NCBI GenBank assembly: GCA_017849585.1
Contig: JAFIGT010000042.1
Location: forward strand, 124,001-188,000
Source: Verrucomicrobium sp.
GTDB lineage: Bacteria > Verrucomicrobiota > Verrucomicrobiia > Methylacidiphilales > UBA1321
DNA: 64,000 nt
Reading direction: 5' to 3'
The notes beneath the pieces were generated by a model, which saw nothing but the letters and a program-made list of their open reading frames with translations, did no database searches and was not told the DNA's origin. Shown here piece after piece: positions 36,859 to 46,772 of this stretch (position 1 is the first letter of the stretch; each line of letters opens with the position of its first letter). Both the position numbers and the translations under genes were made by a program.

Positions 36859-39204
36859 TCATTTGGATTCCGACTGCACTTGCAACTCAAAGTAAGGTGT
36901 GGGGCCATTGGCAAGCCTGGCTGTATCCACCAAAGCCGTCGCCGTGCGACCAGAGATGGCCAGCGGGATTTCCTCGCGCCGCTGCCCGTTGGCGCTCAAG
37001 GCCCATAATTTCAATTTACCCGCTTGCGCGTGAGTCAGGCTGAACTGCACCTTGGCGACGCGGAGCAATACCGGAAAGGTTCCGAGATTGACCAATTTCA
37101 GGCGCTTTTCGTTTTCGAAAGTCATTCCGCTATTGAGAGCATCCGAACCCACAATCACGAGCAAACGGTCACTCTCCGCAATGGACTGCGCTGTCAGAGA
37201 CCCGACAAAAAACGTGGCTTCCGCGCCCAGATTGCGCACCGTTGCCACTCCCAGCTTTTGCTCGGGTGCCCCTTGCGGCAAACTCACACCAAGACTCCTG
37301 GGGGTAACAACTCGAATCTGCCGCTTCTTCTCATCCAGCAAAATCTGGCGCGTATCGCTCTCATAAATTCCTCGGGCAATATCCGTGACATTGTCCGGCC
37401 CGATGATCCCCTTCTCACGCAACTGCGCCACCCAGATGGCCAAATCCGCAGCCGATCCTCTCTGCCCCTCCAGAATCTCCTGCACCCCGTCGCGCGTGGT
37501 CACACGGTCCCCCTCATTTGGAGTGAGACTCCAATCCGCCCGATACGTCCCACGCTTGGCCGCATCCGGCCAGGCAGCAATTCGCACCCCCAGCCGCGAC
37601 AGCAACGCCAGTCGCGTAAGGGAGCCAGAGAGGGCGTCTTGCAAGGACAGCTTCTCCGGCAAAGTCGCGGGATCGACATTGACCTCAATGGTATGCGCCG
37701 ACTCCTGAACATCGCCACGGCGGTAAAACAAGGCCGACATGTATTCGGACGCACGCAATGGTGGATCATTGAAAATAGCAAATGATTTGATCGGCGAGCG
37801 GCTGCCGAGACTCACCGGATGGGCAAACTGGGTGATAAACTGCCAGCCTTGCAAGGAAGCATACGAGGGCAGCGTCAAGCCCGCCTCATGCCGCCACGGA
37901 TTCCAGAACACATGCCCCCATTCGGAACAGAAAAAGGGGCGACCCAATTGCCGAGTCCCCGCCATGAACTGGTAGTACCCCACGCCTCCCGCGGTCGAAC
38001 TCCCCCCCTGAATGGTAGAGCCCGGCGTAATGTAATTCGTCGGATGGTCATGATAAGCATGACTATCCACCAAGGGCATCACATCCCGCGCCAACGAGGT
38101 TTGCAGCGCATAACCATTGTTGTACTCAATAAGCGGCACCTTAACGCCGATTTCCCGGATTGTCTTCGACATCCACAACGCGGTTTCACGTTCGACATCG
38201 GTGAAGAAGAGTTGCAAATCGCGCGAATCCGGCCCCCGGCCATCGAAGCGCGGCCACCCCACCGTCTCCAGCGTCTGTCCCGAGCGCAGATAGGAAACCG
38301 ACGCATCCCCTTCCCGCCGCGTCCAGGCCTCCTTAAGCTTCTCCGTCGTGCCGTAGCGTTTTTTCAGCCACACACGGAAAACCTCCACCATCCCCGGCGT
38401 CACGCTGTTGGCGAAATACATCTTGAAGTTCAATCCCGATTCATTGCGCAACTGCACCACAAAAACCTGCGGCTCGTCCTTCAATGCCACACCGGTGTAA
38501 GGATTAACGTGCTCGAAAAAACGCTTCACACCTTCCTTCCAATGCGCACGCGCCGCCTCGTCATAGTACATCCTCGTCGACAAGTTTTTGGCATTCGCCT
38601 CCTTGCTCCACGGATCGCTCATCGCATAGTAGCTCGAAGGCGCCGTGGACGCGTCGATGTAGAGATAAACTCCGCGCTTCTTCAGCACCGCCGTGAAGTA
38701 ATCCCAGCTATCGAGCCGCTCCGGATTCATCACCAAGTCCTCCTTGCTGCCATGCATCAACGCCAAGTCGAGGAAGTGGGGACGACAGGCATTGTAACCA
38801 CCACGCACCAATTGGTCCGCATAACGCTCGCACTCCTCCTTGCTCAACATGTCCGATACCGGGACGGTATTCTTGTTCGGAGTCGCCGAGGAGCAACGAA
38901 AGCGCACCACCACATCCGGCTTCTTCTCAAAGACGAGATCACCCTTTTCATTGATCCGGGCAAAACCATCCGCCCCAGCCTCGCGCACAGGGGGAAAGAC
39001 AGAGGAGAGATCGAGAGCCGAACCCGCCAGCACTTCCAAGTCGCCCTGATCGGCCACCTTCCACACCTCATTGGCCACCACAGTCCAGGTGGAAGACTGA
39101 CCCGGGGCCGCCGCGGCCGATTCCGCGCGCATCGCGCCCGGCGTCAACGTGCTGGAAAGAAGACCAAGAACAAAACAACGACCCAGAAAAAAGGAATTCA
39201 TCAC
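36859..39204 (-). CDS. Secreted TIM-barrel glycosidase (GH42/GH5-like, family unsure)
   Basis: 781 residues with a signal peptide (LGRCFVLGLLSSTLTPGAMRA). The central part resembles clan GH-A beta-glycosidases: a helix-strand series, a probable acid/base Glu in FVVQLRNESGLNF and a probable nucleophile Glu in RPFFCSEWGHVFWNPW. The C-terminal region is beta-rich. The substrate is probably a plant or algal beta-linked polysaccharide, but I cannot assign a GH family with confidence. It sits between the 258-aa secreted protein (18 bp upstream) and GH2 (13 bp downstream), which points to one operon. Confidence 0.75.
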   Translation of the reverse strand: MMNSFFLGRCFVLGLLSSTLTPGAMRAESAAAAPGQSSTWTVVANEVWKVADQGDLEVLAGSALDLSSVFPPVREAGADGFARINEKGDLVFEKKPDVVVRFRCSSATPNKNTVPVSDMLSKEECERYADQLVRGGYNACRPHFLDLALMHGSKEDLVMNPERLDSWDYFTAVLKKRGVYLYIDASTAPSSYYAMSDPWSKEANAKNLSTRMYYDEAARAHWKEGVKRFFEHVNPYTGVALKDEPQVFVVQLRNESGLNFKMYFANSVTPGMVEVFRVWLKKRYGTTEKLKEAWTRREGDASVSYLRSGQTLETVGWPRFDGRGPDSRDLQLFFTDVERETALWMSKTIREIGVKVPLIEYNNGYALQTSLARDVMPLVDSHAYHDHPTNYITPGSTIQGGSSTAGGVGYYQFMAGTRQLGRPFFCSEWGHVFWNPWRHEAGLTLPSYASLQGWQFITQFAHPVSLGSRSPIKSFAIFNDPPLRASEYMSALFYRRGDVQESAHTIEVNVDPATLPEKLSLQDALSGSLTRLALLSRLGVRIAAWPDAAKRGTYRADWSLTPNEGDRVTTRDGVQEILEGQRGSAADLAIWVAQLREKGIIGPDNVTDIARGIYESDTRQILLDEKKRQIRVVTPRSLGVSLPQGAPEQKLGVATVRNLGAEATFFVGSLTAQSIAESDRLLVIVGSDALNSGMTFENEKRLKLVNLGTFPVLLRVAKVQFSLTHAQAGKLKLWALSANGQRREEIPLAISGRTATALVDTARLANGPTPYFELQVQSESK

Positions 39205-39222
39205 AATCTCAATTTGGCAGGA

Positions 39223-39999
39223 TTACTCCTCGTTCTTGAACGAGAACGTGGCTTCGCAAACATCCTTCATACCGGCGCGAAGAGAATACGCCGCCTTCCA
39301 CTCCCGCCGTGGAGAAAGATCAACGCGCAAGTAATCCCCCTTCCACGAACGACCATCGAGGACGCTCAACTGCGAATCGTCCGCAGGAATAATCACCAGC
39401 TTCTGCTTGCCTTTGGTAATCGTCACCCGGCGCGAACCATACGAGCGAATATCCAACGCCGTCGGGCCCACCGTGTACGTCTTTTCCAGCCCCTTGGACT
39501 CCTCCGTCACAATCGTGGCATCGCCATACTGCGAAACTGGTAGCAGCAGCGAAAAGAGAGGCGCTTCCGTCCACGCCCCATCCGTACTGGCGATCGTCTC
39601 CATGCGCACCGAAAGGACTCCGTCACTTTCCTTTTTATACCGGAGCTTGAATTCCACCTCCGGAGTATTGGGATCGCCCTTGTGCACCAAGACACCCTCC
39701 ACCGCCACCTCACCGGAACCACTCTCGCATTTAACCTTGTTCCCCAGCACGCTGCCCCAGCCTTGGTACATACCGAAAGACTGGTTCTTCTTGCGCCCAC
39801 CCAGGCTACCCTTGCCACTCAGGAGCGCACTACGCGACGTGATGCTCTCAATCGCCCCGTAATTATCAAACACGGCAATGAGATCGGGCGAAAGTCGCAA
39901 CTCTTCAGCTTCCGCAGCCCTGGCCGGCAGCCCAGGGCAGACAATCAAGAACAAGAGTGGCAGCGCGAAACGAAGGACATGTTTTCGGATGGTGTGCAT
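39223..39999 (-). CDS. Secreted beta-rich protein of unknown function
   Basis: 258 residues with a Sec signal (FALPLLFLIVCPGLPARA). The mature part is rich in alternating strands and charged residues (EVEFKLRYKKESDGVLSVRMET, SRRVTITKGKQKLVIIP), like a sugar-binding or super-sandwich domain. No catalytic motif can be named. It lies between a pseudopilin and the TIM-barrel glycosidase on the same strand, so it may help bind or process the same glycan. That is an inference from position only. Confidence 0.7.
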   Translation of the reverse strand: MHTIRKHVLRFALPLLFLIVCPGLPARAAEAEELRLSPDLIAVFDNYGAIESITSRSALLSGKGSLGGRKKNQSFGMYQGWGSVLGNKVKCESGSGEVAVEGVLVHKGDPNTPEVEFKLRYKKESDGVLSVRMETIASTDGAWTEAPLFSLLLPVSQYGDATIVTEESKGLEKTYTVGPTALDIRSYGSRRVTITKGKQKLVIIPADDSQLSVLDGRSWKGDYLRVDLSPRREWKAAYSLRAGMKDVCEATFSFKNEE

Positions 40000-40050
40000 A
40001 AGGATGAAATTAAAGCGTCAAAGTTTGGTACGATGGACCCACATTCAAAG

Positions 40051-40779
40051 TTAGTTACCACTCCAAAAGGGGGATAAATTGGCGTCGGAATAATCCTTGT
40101 CAGGAGGAATCTCCTTGTACGACATCCAACTCACGTGCCCGTCATAAAAAAGGACATTGGATCCGCCGCGGTGCGGGATCAACCCAAAGGCATTATGATA
40201 AGCCCACTGATTGCCTCCATTTTCATGCATCTCCAGCACCAACGCCGTATTGGCCGGACTTTTAATCTGCCCCATACGCATCGGGGTGCTGGCAACTCCA
40301 TAGAGCGTGCGCGATGGAGCGTTATTCATCGCGTACGACAGGCGATTCGCCACATTGTAGCTCAGCGGCACCGCAATCTCCTTGAATTTGCCCTTGGGGT
40401 AGCGCTTGGTGACGGGGCAATGGAAAAGATTCTTGTCCGCCCCCACATTCCCCTGCACATCATTTTCCGGATACTGGAAGCTCGACGCTTTATAACCCAC
40501 GTAAGTCCAAATAGCCGACGACCAGAAAGCACCCTGGTACAAGCTCGCTTTCGCCGGGTCGTTATCGATGGGGAAAACCCCTTCGTTATCGGAAGCATAA
40601 AGCATCAGACCGCTGCCGATCTGACGCAGGTTGGAGGCGCATACCCCCTGCTTGACCGAATCCATGGAGCGCTTGATTCCCGGCACTCCCAAGGCGACCA
40701 GCACCGCCACAATGACCAGCACCACCAAGATCTCCACCAAGGTAAAGGCCCTTGGTCCGCCTCGGGATAGTCGCTGCAT
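40051..40779 (-). CDS. Type II secretion-like pseudopilin with H-X9-DG motif
   Basis: From the ATG at 40779 the product begins MQRLSRGGPRAFTLVEILVV, a short basic leader, the prepilin peptidase site before Phe, the conserved Glu at mature position 5 and a hydrophobic helix. The C-terminal region has HRGGSNVLFYDGHVSW, the H-X9-DG motif of verrucomicrobial and planctomycete pseudopilin-like proteins. Upstream in-frame starts reach 40830. Such proteins are often encoded beside secreted glycosidases, as here, and may be displayed on the cell surface. It is the second gene after the ROK regulator. Confidence 0.88.
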   Translation of the reverse strand: MQRLSRGGPRAFTLVEILVVLVIVAVLVALGVPGIKRSMDSVKQGVCASNLRQIGSGLMLYASDNEGVFPIDNDPAKASLYQGAFWSSAIWTYVGYKASSFQYPENDVQGNVGADKNLFHCPVTKRYPKGKFKEIAVPLSYNVANRLSYAMNNAPSRTLYGVASTPMRMGQIKSPANTALVLEMHENGGNQWAYHNAFGLIPHRGGSNVLFYDGHVSWMSYKEIPPDKDYSDANLSPFWSGN

Positions 40780-40974
40780 GGTCACACTCGTCCACATACA
40801 CATCGGATAAATTCGGGCTCTCTTCAGCATTCATTCCACACCCAGGAGTGTGGCTTCGAGCGTAAGAATCGCATCGAATTTTAAATTTGTCAACAGTGTT
40901 TAATAAATAACCGCGCCAGCTGCGTTTCCGATCATTTTTCCTTTATGCCGTCCTGCTCGCGGAAGTGAGACCCG

Positions 40975-42234
40975 CTAGCCCCTGTCTTTCCATTCCTTCA
41001 CCAGGCTGTCCGATTCCGGCTCCTCCTTGGTGGCGCGTTTTTTCCAACCGCGCAAGGCGATCCGTGCCTGCAAGTGCTGATCAAAGGCCCATAAGGCCGC
41101 CCCCACCGCGTCGGTGCGGTCGCCCAGAATGGCAGCGGACACGGGTGGGTTGGCATCTTTCACAAAACTGGCGTGGGCAACGTAGCCTTCCTGCAATACA
41201 GCGTTCGTTTCCTCAATGGCGAGCGCCAGAATTTCCGGATTCCAGCCATTGAGGATGATCCGGTCAAACGGCAGGATAAGGCAGACATTGCGGATGACCA
41301 GCGCGAGCTTGCCCAACCCGCGTTTGATAAGCTTGCGTACCTCTTCGTCCCCTTTCGTCCACCGGTCAAACAACTCCTGCGTCTCCGCACGCTCGACCTC
41401 GGCTGTTGGCTTGGGACGGGTGCCGGGAACAAAACCATGCAGGCGATCATTCCAGGCTTCCACGCTCGCCGACTGCGCCAGTGCTCCCGGCAGCAGGGCT
41501 GGCGCTTCGCGTGGCGTTTGGGGGGCCTGCACGCGCCCCAGCCAGGCGCACCAGACGCTCGAACCACGAAAGAGTTTGCCTTGCAGCATGAGGCTAAAAC
41601 CGAGCCGGTCCCGCACGTAAAGCAGCGTAGGACGCGGGGGCAATGACCGGTTGCACCAGCGCTCGGAAATCAATCCCGTTTCCGTGTCGTGCACAAGCCA
41701 GACCGGCGCCTGAAATTTGCGGACCAGCTGCTGGCGGAATGCGTCCGCCTGCTCAGGAGAATCAAAGTCATTAACGACCTCAATCCGGCCGCTCTCGTAA
41801 TCAAAGTTGCCGCTAAAACTCATCCCGATACCGCGCAACTTTCCTTGCGACACCACGCTGAGCATCCGGGCAATAGCCTGAAAGAGCGGCGCAAAATAGG
41901 AAGCCTTCTTCGGCGCTCCCCAGAAGGTGATGGGCACGCGGGTGAAGTCGAGCACCTTGTTCTGGAGGTTGACGAGGGCCAACTCCACTTCCAAATGTTT
42001 GACCGATACGCCAAGCGCAAAACCCGCATTGGGTGCCAGCCGCGCCGCGCTCGAGGGACGTCCCGGCCCGCACTGTTCGATTTTGACAAACTCGATCAGT
42101 CCCGCGCGTTTCAACGCGGCAAAGCATTTATTGACACCCATCAGGGACAGCCCCAGTCGCTTCGAAAGTTGCTGATGCGTCATGGCATCATTCTCACGTA
42201 AAAGCTGAATGATGATACTCTGAGTGTCGTTCAT
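40975..42234 (-). CDS. ROK-family transcriptional regulator
   Basis: The product has an N-terminal winged helix-turn-helix (MTHQQLSKRLGLSLMGVNKCFAALKRAGLIE, about residues 18-48) and a ROK/actin-like ATPase-fold body with a RGIGMSFSGNFDYESG phosphate-loop segment. That is the NagC/XylR plan, in which a sugar or sugar phosphate controls DNA binding. The conventional ROK glycine signature is weak and the usual CxCGxxGC zinc motif is not obvious. I start at the ATG at 42234; a TTG at 42246 is also possible. It leads the pseudopilin/secreted/GH/GH2 cluster and probably controls it. Confidence 0.85.
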   Translation of the reverse strand: MNDTQSIIIQLLRENDAMTHQQLSKRLGLSLMGVNKCFAALKRAGLIEFVKIEQCGPGRPSSAARLAPNAGFALGVSVKHLEVELALVNLQNKVLDFTRVPITFWGAPKKASYFAPLFQAIARMLSVVSQGKLRGIGMSFSGNFDYESGRIEVVNDFDSPEQADAFRQQLVRKFQAPVWLVHDTETGLISERWCNRSLPPRPTLLYVRDRLGFSLMLQGKLFRGSSVWCAWLGRVQAPQTPREAPALLPGALAQSASVEAWNDRLHGFVPGTRPKPTAEVERAETQELFDRWTKGDEEVRKLIKRGLGKLALVIRNVCLILPFDRIILNGWNPEILALAIEETNAVLQEGYVAHASFVKDANPPVSAAILGDRTDAVGAALWAFDQHLQARIALRGWKKRATKEEPESDSLVKEWKDRG

Positions 42235-42387
42235 ATAAAGTGGCAAGGCCTTGAAAAAGACAGTGTTCCGTCCCTCTCACAACGGCCACCTTAGCGTGAG
42301 CTATAAAAATCTCACGCCCTAATTTCGAGCCCCGCCAGCGACATCCCTCCAACATGCGAGCCCTCCCCGGCTCTCATGTTCTGAAAT

Positions 42388-42998
42388 CTACTGGATCGTT
42401 GTCACCGTAAACGTATCGACCGAATTCCAATTTGATGAGGCCGTATCCAGATACAAACCGAAGGCCGTAATGGCGCCACTCAGATTCGACGAGGCTGTTG
42501 TCGTCAAGGCCTGCGCATTGGCATTGTACGGATTGGTTCCCGTCCCCAACACCAACCAGTTCGCCGCGTCTGTCGTATAAGTGAATGTCTTTTGCCCCGC
42601 CGTCGGCGCGTAGAATTTTTCCACGGACAAATACCAAATCCCCGCCACCCGGATCAGCACGCGCGTGTAATCCGTCGCCGCCTGCTGATACCAACTGAAC
42701 TGCAGCACCCTGCTGGCCCCAGGATCAAGCGCCACCGCATCGGTGTAGAGGGAAATCTGATTCTTGCCCCCGCCTGACGTGGTATACATACCGTTGGTCA
42801 GGCTCCGGGCTGGAACAGGCAACGCCGCGCCGATATTGCCGGACGTCGTGGTGAGTCCCGTCCCCGGGTTCAACCCAACGCCCATCCAACCCGCACCCGG
42901 ATTCCAGTTCCACGTCGTAAAATAGGATTTCCAGTCCATCCCCTGGCTTGCCAATGTCACGTAGCCGCCGGAGGCATTGCCGAACACTTGCTGGTAGA
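42388..42998 (-). pseudogene. Truncated copy of the PEP-CTERM protein encoded at 44147-44938
   Basis: The protein body (VIYQQVFGNASGGYVTLASQ to SNWNSVDTFTVT) matches the intact paralogue almost residue by residue. It lacks the signal peptide before VIYQQVFG and stops just where the paralogue continues into its PEP-CTERM tail. The open frame continues to 43068, but the extra N-terminal residues have no counterpart. Without export and sorting signals this is very likely a dead or recombining fragment. DNA similarity to the intact copy is high by eye. Confidence 0.8.
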
Positions 42999-43837
42999 TG
43001 ACCACCGGTTGCACATACTCCACTTCAAAGGCAAAGCCGCTGGCGGTATTAAAATCGACCGCAACCACCTTCCCCAGTGGACCACAAGCCTACGTCCAGT
43101 ACGACAACCTCACCCTCTACAGCGTTCCGAGCACTGTCACCACACTGACCGCCTCAACAGCCAACGCAACACACTCCGGTCAAATCTCCCTCGCATGGAA
43201 TCCAGTCGCCACCGCGACAGCCTATCTCATCGAGCGCGCCCCAAGTGCCGGCGGTCCCTACAGCCAAATCGGGGAAACCAGCACCACGACCTTCTTTGAT
43301 AACGAGCTCCTCGCTGGACAAACCTACTTCTACCGAGTTAAGGCATCCAATCCCGTCTACACAGCCGCTAGCTACAGCCCAATTTCCTCCGCCAGCCCCT
43401 ATCTTCCAGCCAACGTGAACGGCTGGCGCTACACCTACTTTAGTACGGAACAGAATAGCGGTTCTTCCGCTGATATGGCGGACCCCGACGATGACGGCAT
43501 TCCGAATCTCCTTGAATACGCCCTCGGCCTCTCCCCGCTAGTCTCCAACACTCCCACCACTCGACCACACACCCAGATACAAACTGTCGACAACGCCAGC
43601 ACACTTACCTTTACCTTCACACGCAATACCGCTGCCACCGACACCCAACTCACCGTCGAAACCACCAGCACACTTTCCGGCATGTGGAGCCAAATGAATC
43701 CTTTGCTCCCGGACAATCAAGTCAGCGTCGAGAACAACACGCCCGCTTCCGGTATCCAAACCATCACCGTCAAGGATACCCACCCCATCAGCAACGCCAA
43801 CCAACGCTATATGCGTCTGCGCGTCACAAAGCCTTGA
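42998..43837 (+). pseudogene. C-terminal remnant of a fibronectin-III surface protein
   Basis: This frame contains YVQYDNLTLYSVPS (the end of a LamG-like domain), a fibronectin type III domain (ISLAWNPVATATAYLIERAP, TYFYRVKASN) and DPDDDGIPNLLEYALG. The last is the Ca-binding linker common in verrucomicrobial secreted proteins, followed by a short beta domain. It has no signal peptide, and its first residues overlap, on the opposite strand, the broken end of the PEP-CTERM copy. The N-terminal part of the gene appears to be missing. Confidence 0.7.
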
Positions 43838-44072
43838 AACCACACGGCCAGTCCCTGCCGCCAATCAAAAGAGAATGACGTCAAGCACTGATGCTTTGCA
43901 GTATCGCCCGTGGCCATGACGCACATCGCTTCTTCGCCTCATCAGTTGAGCTTCCGATTGATCATCCCAAGACTGCCGCGGGATCGCACCAGCGCACTGA
44001 AAGGAGAACTTGCATCAGCCATCAACAGACTGGCTGCAAATACTTTCGTACCGAACAAAAATCTACACCCTG

Positions 44073-44128
44073 AAAAAAACGACGGAGCGGCCTTACCTAT
44101 GACTCAGGCCGCACCGCTCTGACTTTTT
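44073..44128. terminator. Bidirectional terminator between convergent genes
   Basis: GCGGCCT (44087-44093) pairs with AGGCCGC (44106-44112). The hairpin is followed by TTTTT on the plus strand (44124-44128) and by a T run on the minus strand (44073-44079). It serves the FN3 remnant (plus) and the PEP-CTERM gene (minus). Confidence 0.7.
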
Positions 44129-44146
44129 GACCGAATCGCGGAAGCT

Positions 44147-44938
44147 CTATAAAATGCGCTGCTTGCGGCGCAAGGCCAGTCCAAGCCATCCCGTGGCACA
44201 CACACTTAACAGCAATGTCGTCCCCGGCTCTGGAACAGCCGTCACCGCAAAAGTATCGACCGAGTTCCAACTCGCCGAAGTGGTATCCATATACAAACCA
44301 AATGCCGTGATGGAGCCACTCAAGTCCGATGAAGCAAGCGTTGTCAATGTCTGCACACTAGCATTGTATGGATTGCTACTAGTACCCAGCACCAGCCAAT
44401 TCGCCGCATCCGTAGTATAGGTAAAGGTCTCCTGAGTTGTCGTTGGCGCGTAGAATTTTTCCACCGACAAATACCAAGTTCCCGCTACACGCACCAAAAC
44501 ACGCGTATAATCCGTGGGAGAGAGCTGATACCAGCTAAACTGCAGCCCCCCGTATGAAGTCGGATCGAGTGTCAGCGTATCCGTGTAAAGCGAGATCTGG
44601 TTGGAACCTCCTGCAGACGTGGTGTACATGCCATTCGTCAGACTCGTTGGCGTGACAGGCAACGCCGCACCGATATTAAGACTCGAAGTCGTCAACCCCG
44701 CACCAGGATTCAAACCCAGCCCCCCCCACCCGGCACCCGGATTCCAATTCCACGTGGTGAAATAGGATTTCCAGTCAATCCCCTGGCTGGCCAACGTGAC
44801 ATAGCTACCCGATGAATTACCGAATACTTGCTGATAGATAACCTGAGCTTGCGCCGTACAACTCGCAAAAACCAGGACACAGAGGATTGCCACTCCCCGG
44901 CTCCACGCACGAGGACGATTAAACGGAATTGATTTCAT
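44147..44938 (-). CDS. PEP-CTERM sorted secreted protein (intact paralogue)
   Basis: 263 residues. A signal peptide (GVAILCVLVFASCTAQA) is followed by a Ser/Thr/Tyr-rich beta-sandwich body (QVIYQQVFG to SVDTFAVT). The sorting signal is VPEPGTTLLLSVCATGWLGL with the basic end RRKQRIL. Function is unknown; the body looks like a jelly-roll or concanavalin-type binding domain. A truncated copy lies 1.85 kb away on the same strand. A terminator with T runs both ways follows. Confidence 0.88.
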   Translation of the reverse strand: MKSIPFNRPRAWSRGVAILCVLVFASCTAQAQVIYQQVFGNSSGSYVTLASQGIDWKSYFTTWNWNPGAGWGGLGLNPGAGLTTSSLNIGAALPVTPTSLTNGMYTTSAGGSNQISLYTDTLTLDPTSYGGLQFSWYQLSPTDYTRVLVRVAGTWYLSVEKFYAPTTTQETFTYTTDAANWLVLGTSSNPYNASVQTLTTLASSDLSGSITAFGLYMDTTSASWNSVDTFAVTAVPEPGTTLLLSVCATGWLGLALRRKQRIL

Positions 44939-45025
44939 AGGAATCTGGATCGCCTTTCTTTTTAAACTTTCTTTAATAAATCTATCGAACCCCTAAAAAT
45001 CGTCAAGCTGTTTTTTGTCGTATTG

Positions 45026-45048
45026 GATTCTCGACTCGATCGAGAATC
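45026..45048. other. Perfect 9-bp inverted repeat
   Basis: GATTCTCGA and TCGAGAATC pair perfectly around CTCGA. It sits in the 280-bp gap between the PEP-CTERM gene (start 44938) and the sialate esterase stop (45219). No T tract is present, so it may be an operator or a remnant. Confidence 0.5.
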
Positions 45049-45139
45049 AAAAGAATCTGGCGCCTAAAGGAGACAAGAAGAACGTAGCCGTGTTCTCGCC
45101 TCAACCCTTCGATCGCACCGCCCCCTCAAAAGAACTCCC

Positions 45140-45157
45140 TTAAGAGATTTCCAGTTT
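45140..45157 (+). repeat. 18-bp direct repeat, copy A
   Basis: TTAAGAGATTTCCAGTTT occurs here and again at 55062-55079 in the same orientation. The second copy lies inside the integrase remnant. The pair brackets the second sugar cluster (about 9.9 kb). Confidence 0.7.
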
Positions 45158-45218
45158 CCCAGTACCGTCGCACCGGATGAGTTTGATGCCTACCTCCAGC
45201 CCTGAAGCTCCGGGGAAT

Positions 45219-46751
45219 TTATTTACCGGAAAACCAATCATCTGATCGGAATGGCGGCGCTGGCAGCCCCTCTTCGTTAAACAAGGTGGCAGTTGGATAA
45301 TCTCGATAACAGTAGCGAACCGCTATTGGTGTGGGAACTTGCGGGCAGGTCACGAGCACCCCTCCCTCCACAATTTCAGCGGTCGCGGGATAGAATTTTA
45401 GATCGCTACCACAGAGTTCAAAAGCGGTTCCATCCGTTTTCGGCGGCAGCAGAACTGTTTTTTTGCCACCACTATCAAGCTTTATCAACATGCCACTATC
45501 TTGCGCAGACGCAGAGAGAAAAATCGGTCCGCTCGAAACGATATTCTCTCCGAAAATTCTTTTTCGTGCCGTCAGGGCCAGCCTTTTTCCAACATCCTGT
45601 TTGTTTGCCGGATGAATATTGTCACGCTCTCCCAGTCCTATCGTCACAACAAAGTCAGCCATGCCTAACTCGATTACCGAAGCTTGCGCTTCTCGCAGTT
45701 GAGCCCACACAATTCCCCGGCCATCTCCACCGCGAAGGTCGGGAAGTTGCACGACCAGAACTGGCAGTTGCGGTGATTTCCAGCGTGAGCGCCAATCGGC
45801 AATCAGGGCATGCAGTTGCTTGCGATACTCCAGCGGATACTGCCAATTCGCTTCTCCCTGATACCAAAGAATACCCTTGAGTGCGAATGGTGAGAGCGGA
45901 GCCATCATGGCATTGAACGCTCCAGACGGCGTATTCCGATCGTCTGGACCGCCGCCGGGCGGATTGGGTTTGGCCTCTGTGAAAGGAGTGCGCGCAGCTT
46001 CGGCGGACTGCTTCTTGTTGTTCCATGCTGCAAGTAGCTTATCAAATTCCGCTTTTTTGACGGGGTAATCGGCCACTATTTTGCTCCACCGTTCGCTCAC
46101 CACACGAAACGCGGGATCGCTCGCCAGAGCTTCCGCGCCAAGCCAGGTGTGAATGGCCGTTCCGCCCCACGTGCAATTGATCAATCCCTGCGGCTGGTGA
46201 TTATTCTGATAAAGTTCGCGCGCAAAAAAATAACCGACTGCAGTAAATTCCGCACAGTTCTCCGGCGCACACACGACCCAGTTGCCGGCGGTCGATTGAA
46301 CGGGTTTAGCGGAAACCTTCGGTGGAATTTTAAAATGTCGGATGAGAGGAAATCGCGCCGCAGCCATCTCTTGTTCCGCATTAAGCGCCTTCTTCAAAGT
46401 GAACTCCATGTTGGATTGCCCACCGCAGAGCCAAACGTCCCCCGTGACAACGTCGCGACTGGTGACTTTCCCCGAGCCATCTTGAAACACCAACTCACCT
46501 TGCTTACCTCCCTCGAAAGGTCCGATTTGAAGTCGCCAGTGTCCGGTGCCATCAGCCTCAGTCGTCGCGGTGGCCTCATTGTATGAGACCGTGATTTTAT
46601 CTCCGGGATTGGCCGTGCCCCAGATGGGTAAGGGCGTGTCTCGCTGCAAAACGGCGTGATCTCCAAACAACGCATCCGGCACCGGCACGGCCGAGACGTT
46701 GATCAGACCCAAAAGCAGCGCCGCTGCCCATCGACTACTTTTCGCGACCAT
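45219..46751 (-). CDS. Sialate O-acetylesterase-like SGNH hydrolase
   Basis: About 510 residues with a signal peptide (AAALLLGLINVSAVPV). An N-terminal jelly-roll segment (LFGDHAVLQRDTPLPIWGTA) precedes the SGNH core: DVWLCGGQSNMEF (nucleophile Ser), INCTWGGTAIHTWL and ILWYQGEANW, with the terminal His expected near DNIHPANK. These enzymes remove O-acetyl groups from sialic acid or, in many environmental bacteria, from plant polysaccharides. Periplasmic or extracellular action is likely. The start could also be at 46757. It lies 21 bp downstream of the LamG gene on the same strand. Confidence 0.9.
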   Translation of the reverse strand: MVAKSSRWAAALLLGLINVSAVPVPDALFGDHAVLQRDTPLPIWGTANPGDKITVSYNEATATTEADGTGHWRLQIGPFEGGKQGELVFQDGSGKVTSRDVVTGDVWLCGGQSNMEFTLKKALNAEQEMAAARFPLIRHFKIPPKVSAKPVQSTAGNWVVCAPENCAEFTAVGYFFARELYQNNHQPQGLINCTWGGTAIHTWLGAEALASDPAFRVVSERWSKIVADYPVKKAEFDKLLAAWNNKKQSAEAARTPFTEAKPNPPGGGPDDRNTPSGAFNAMMAPLSPFALKGILWYQGEANWQYPLEYRKQLHALIADWRSRWKSPQLPVLVVQLPDLRGGDGRGIVWAQLREAQASVIELGMADFVVTIGLGERDNIHPANKQDVGKRLALTARKRIFGENIVSSGPIFLSASAQDSGMLIKLDSGGKKTVLLPPKTDGTAFELCGSDLKFYPATAEIVEGGVLVTCPQVPTPIAVRYCYRDYPTATLFNEEGLPAPPFRSDDWFSGK

Positions 46752-46772
46752 GAGCATTCACTCGTGACGGTA

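Noticed and set aside
37819-39543. 574-aa plus-strand frame
   Set aside because: Antisense to the TIM-barrel glycosidase and secreted protein genes; low-complexity His/Arg-rich product.
42998-43299. Separate small gene at the broken junction
   Set aside because: The overlapping frames here are short and are explained by the remnant of the FN3 protein.
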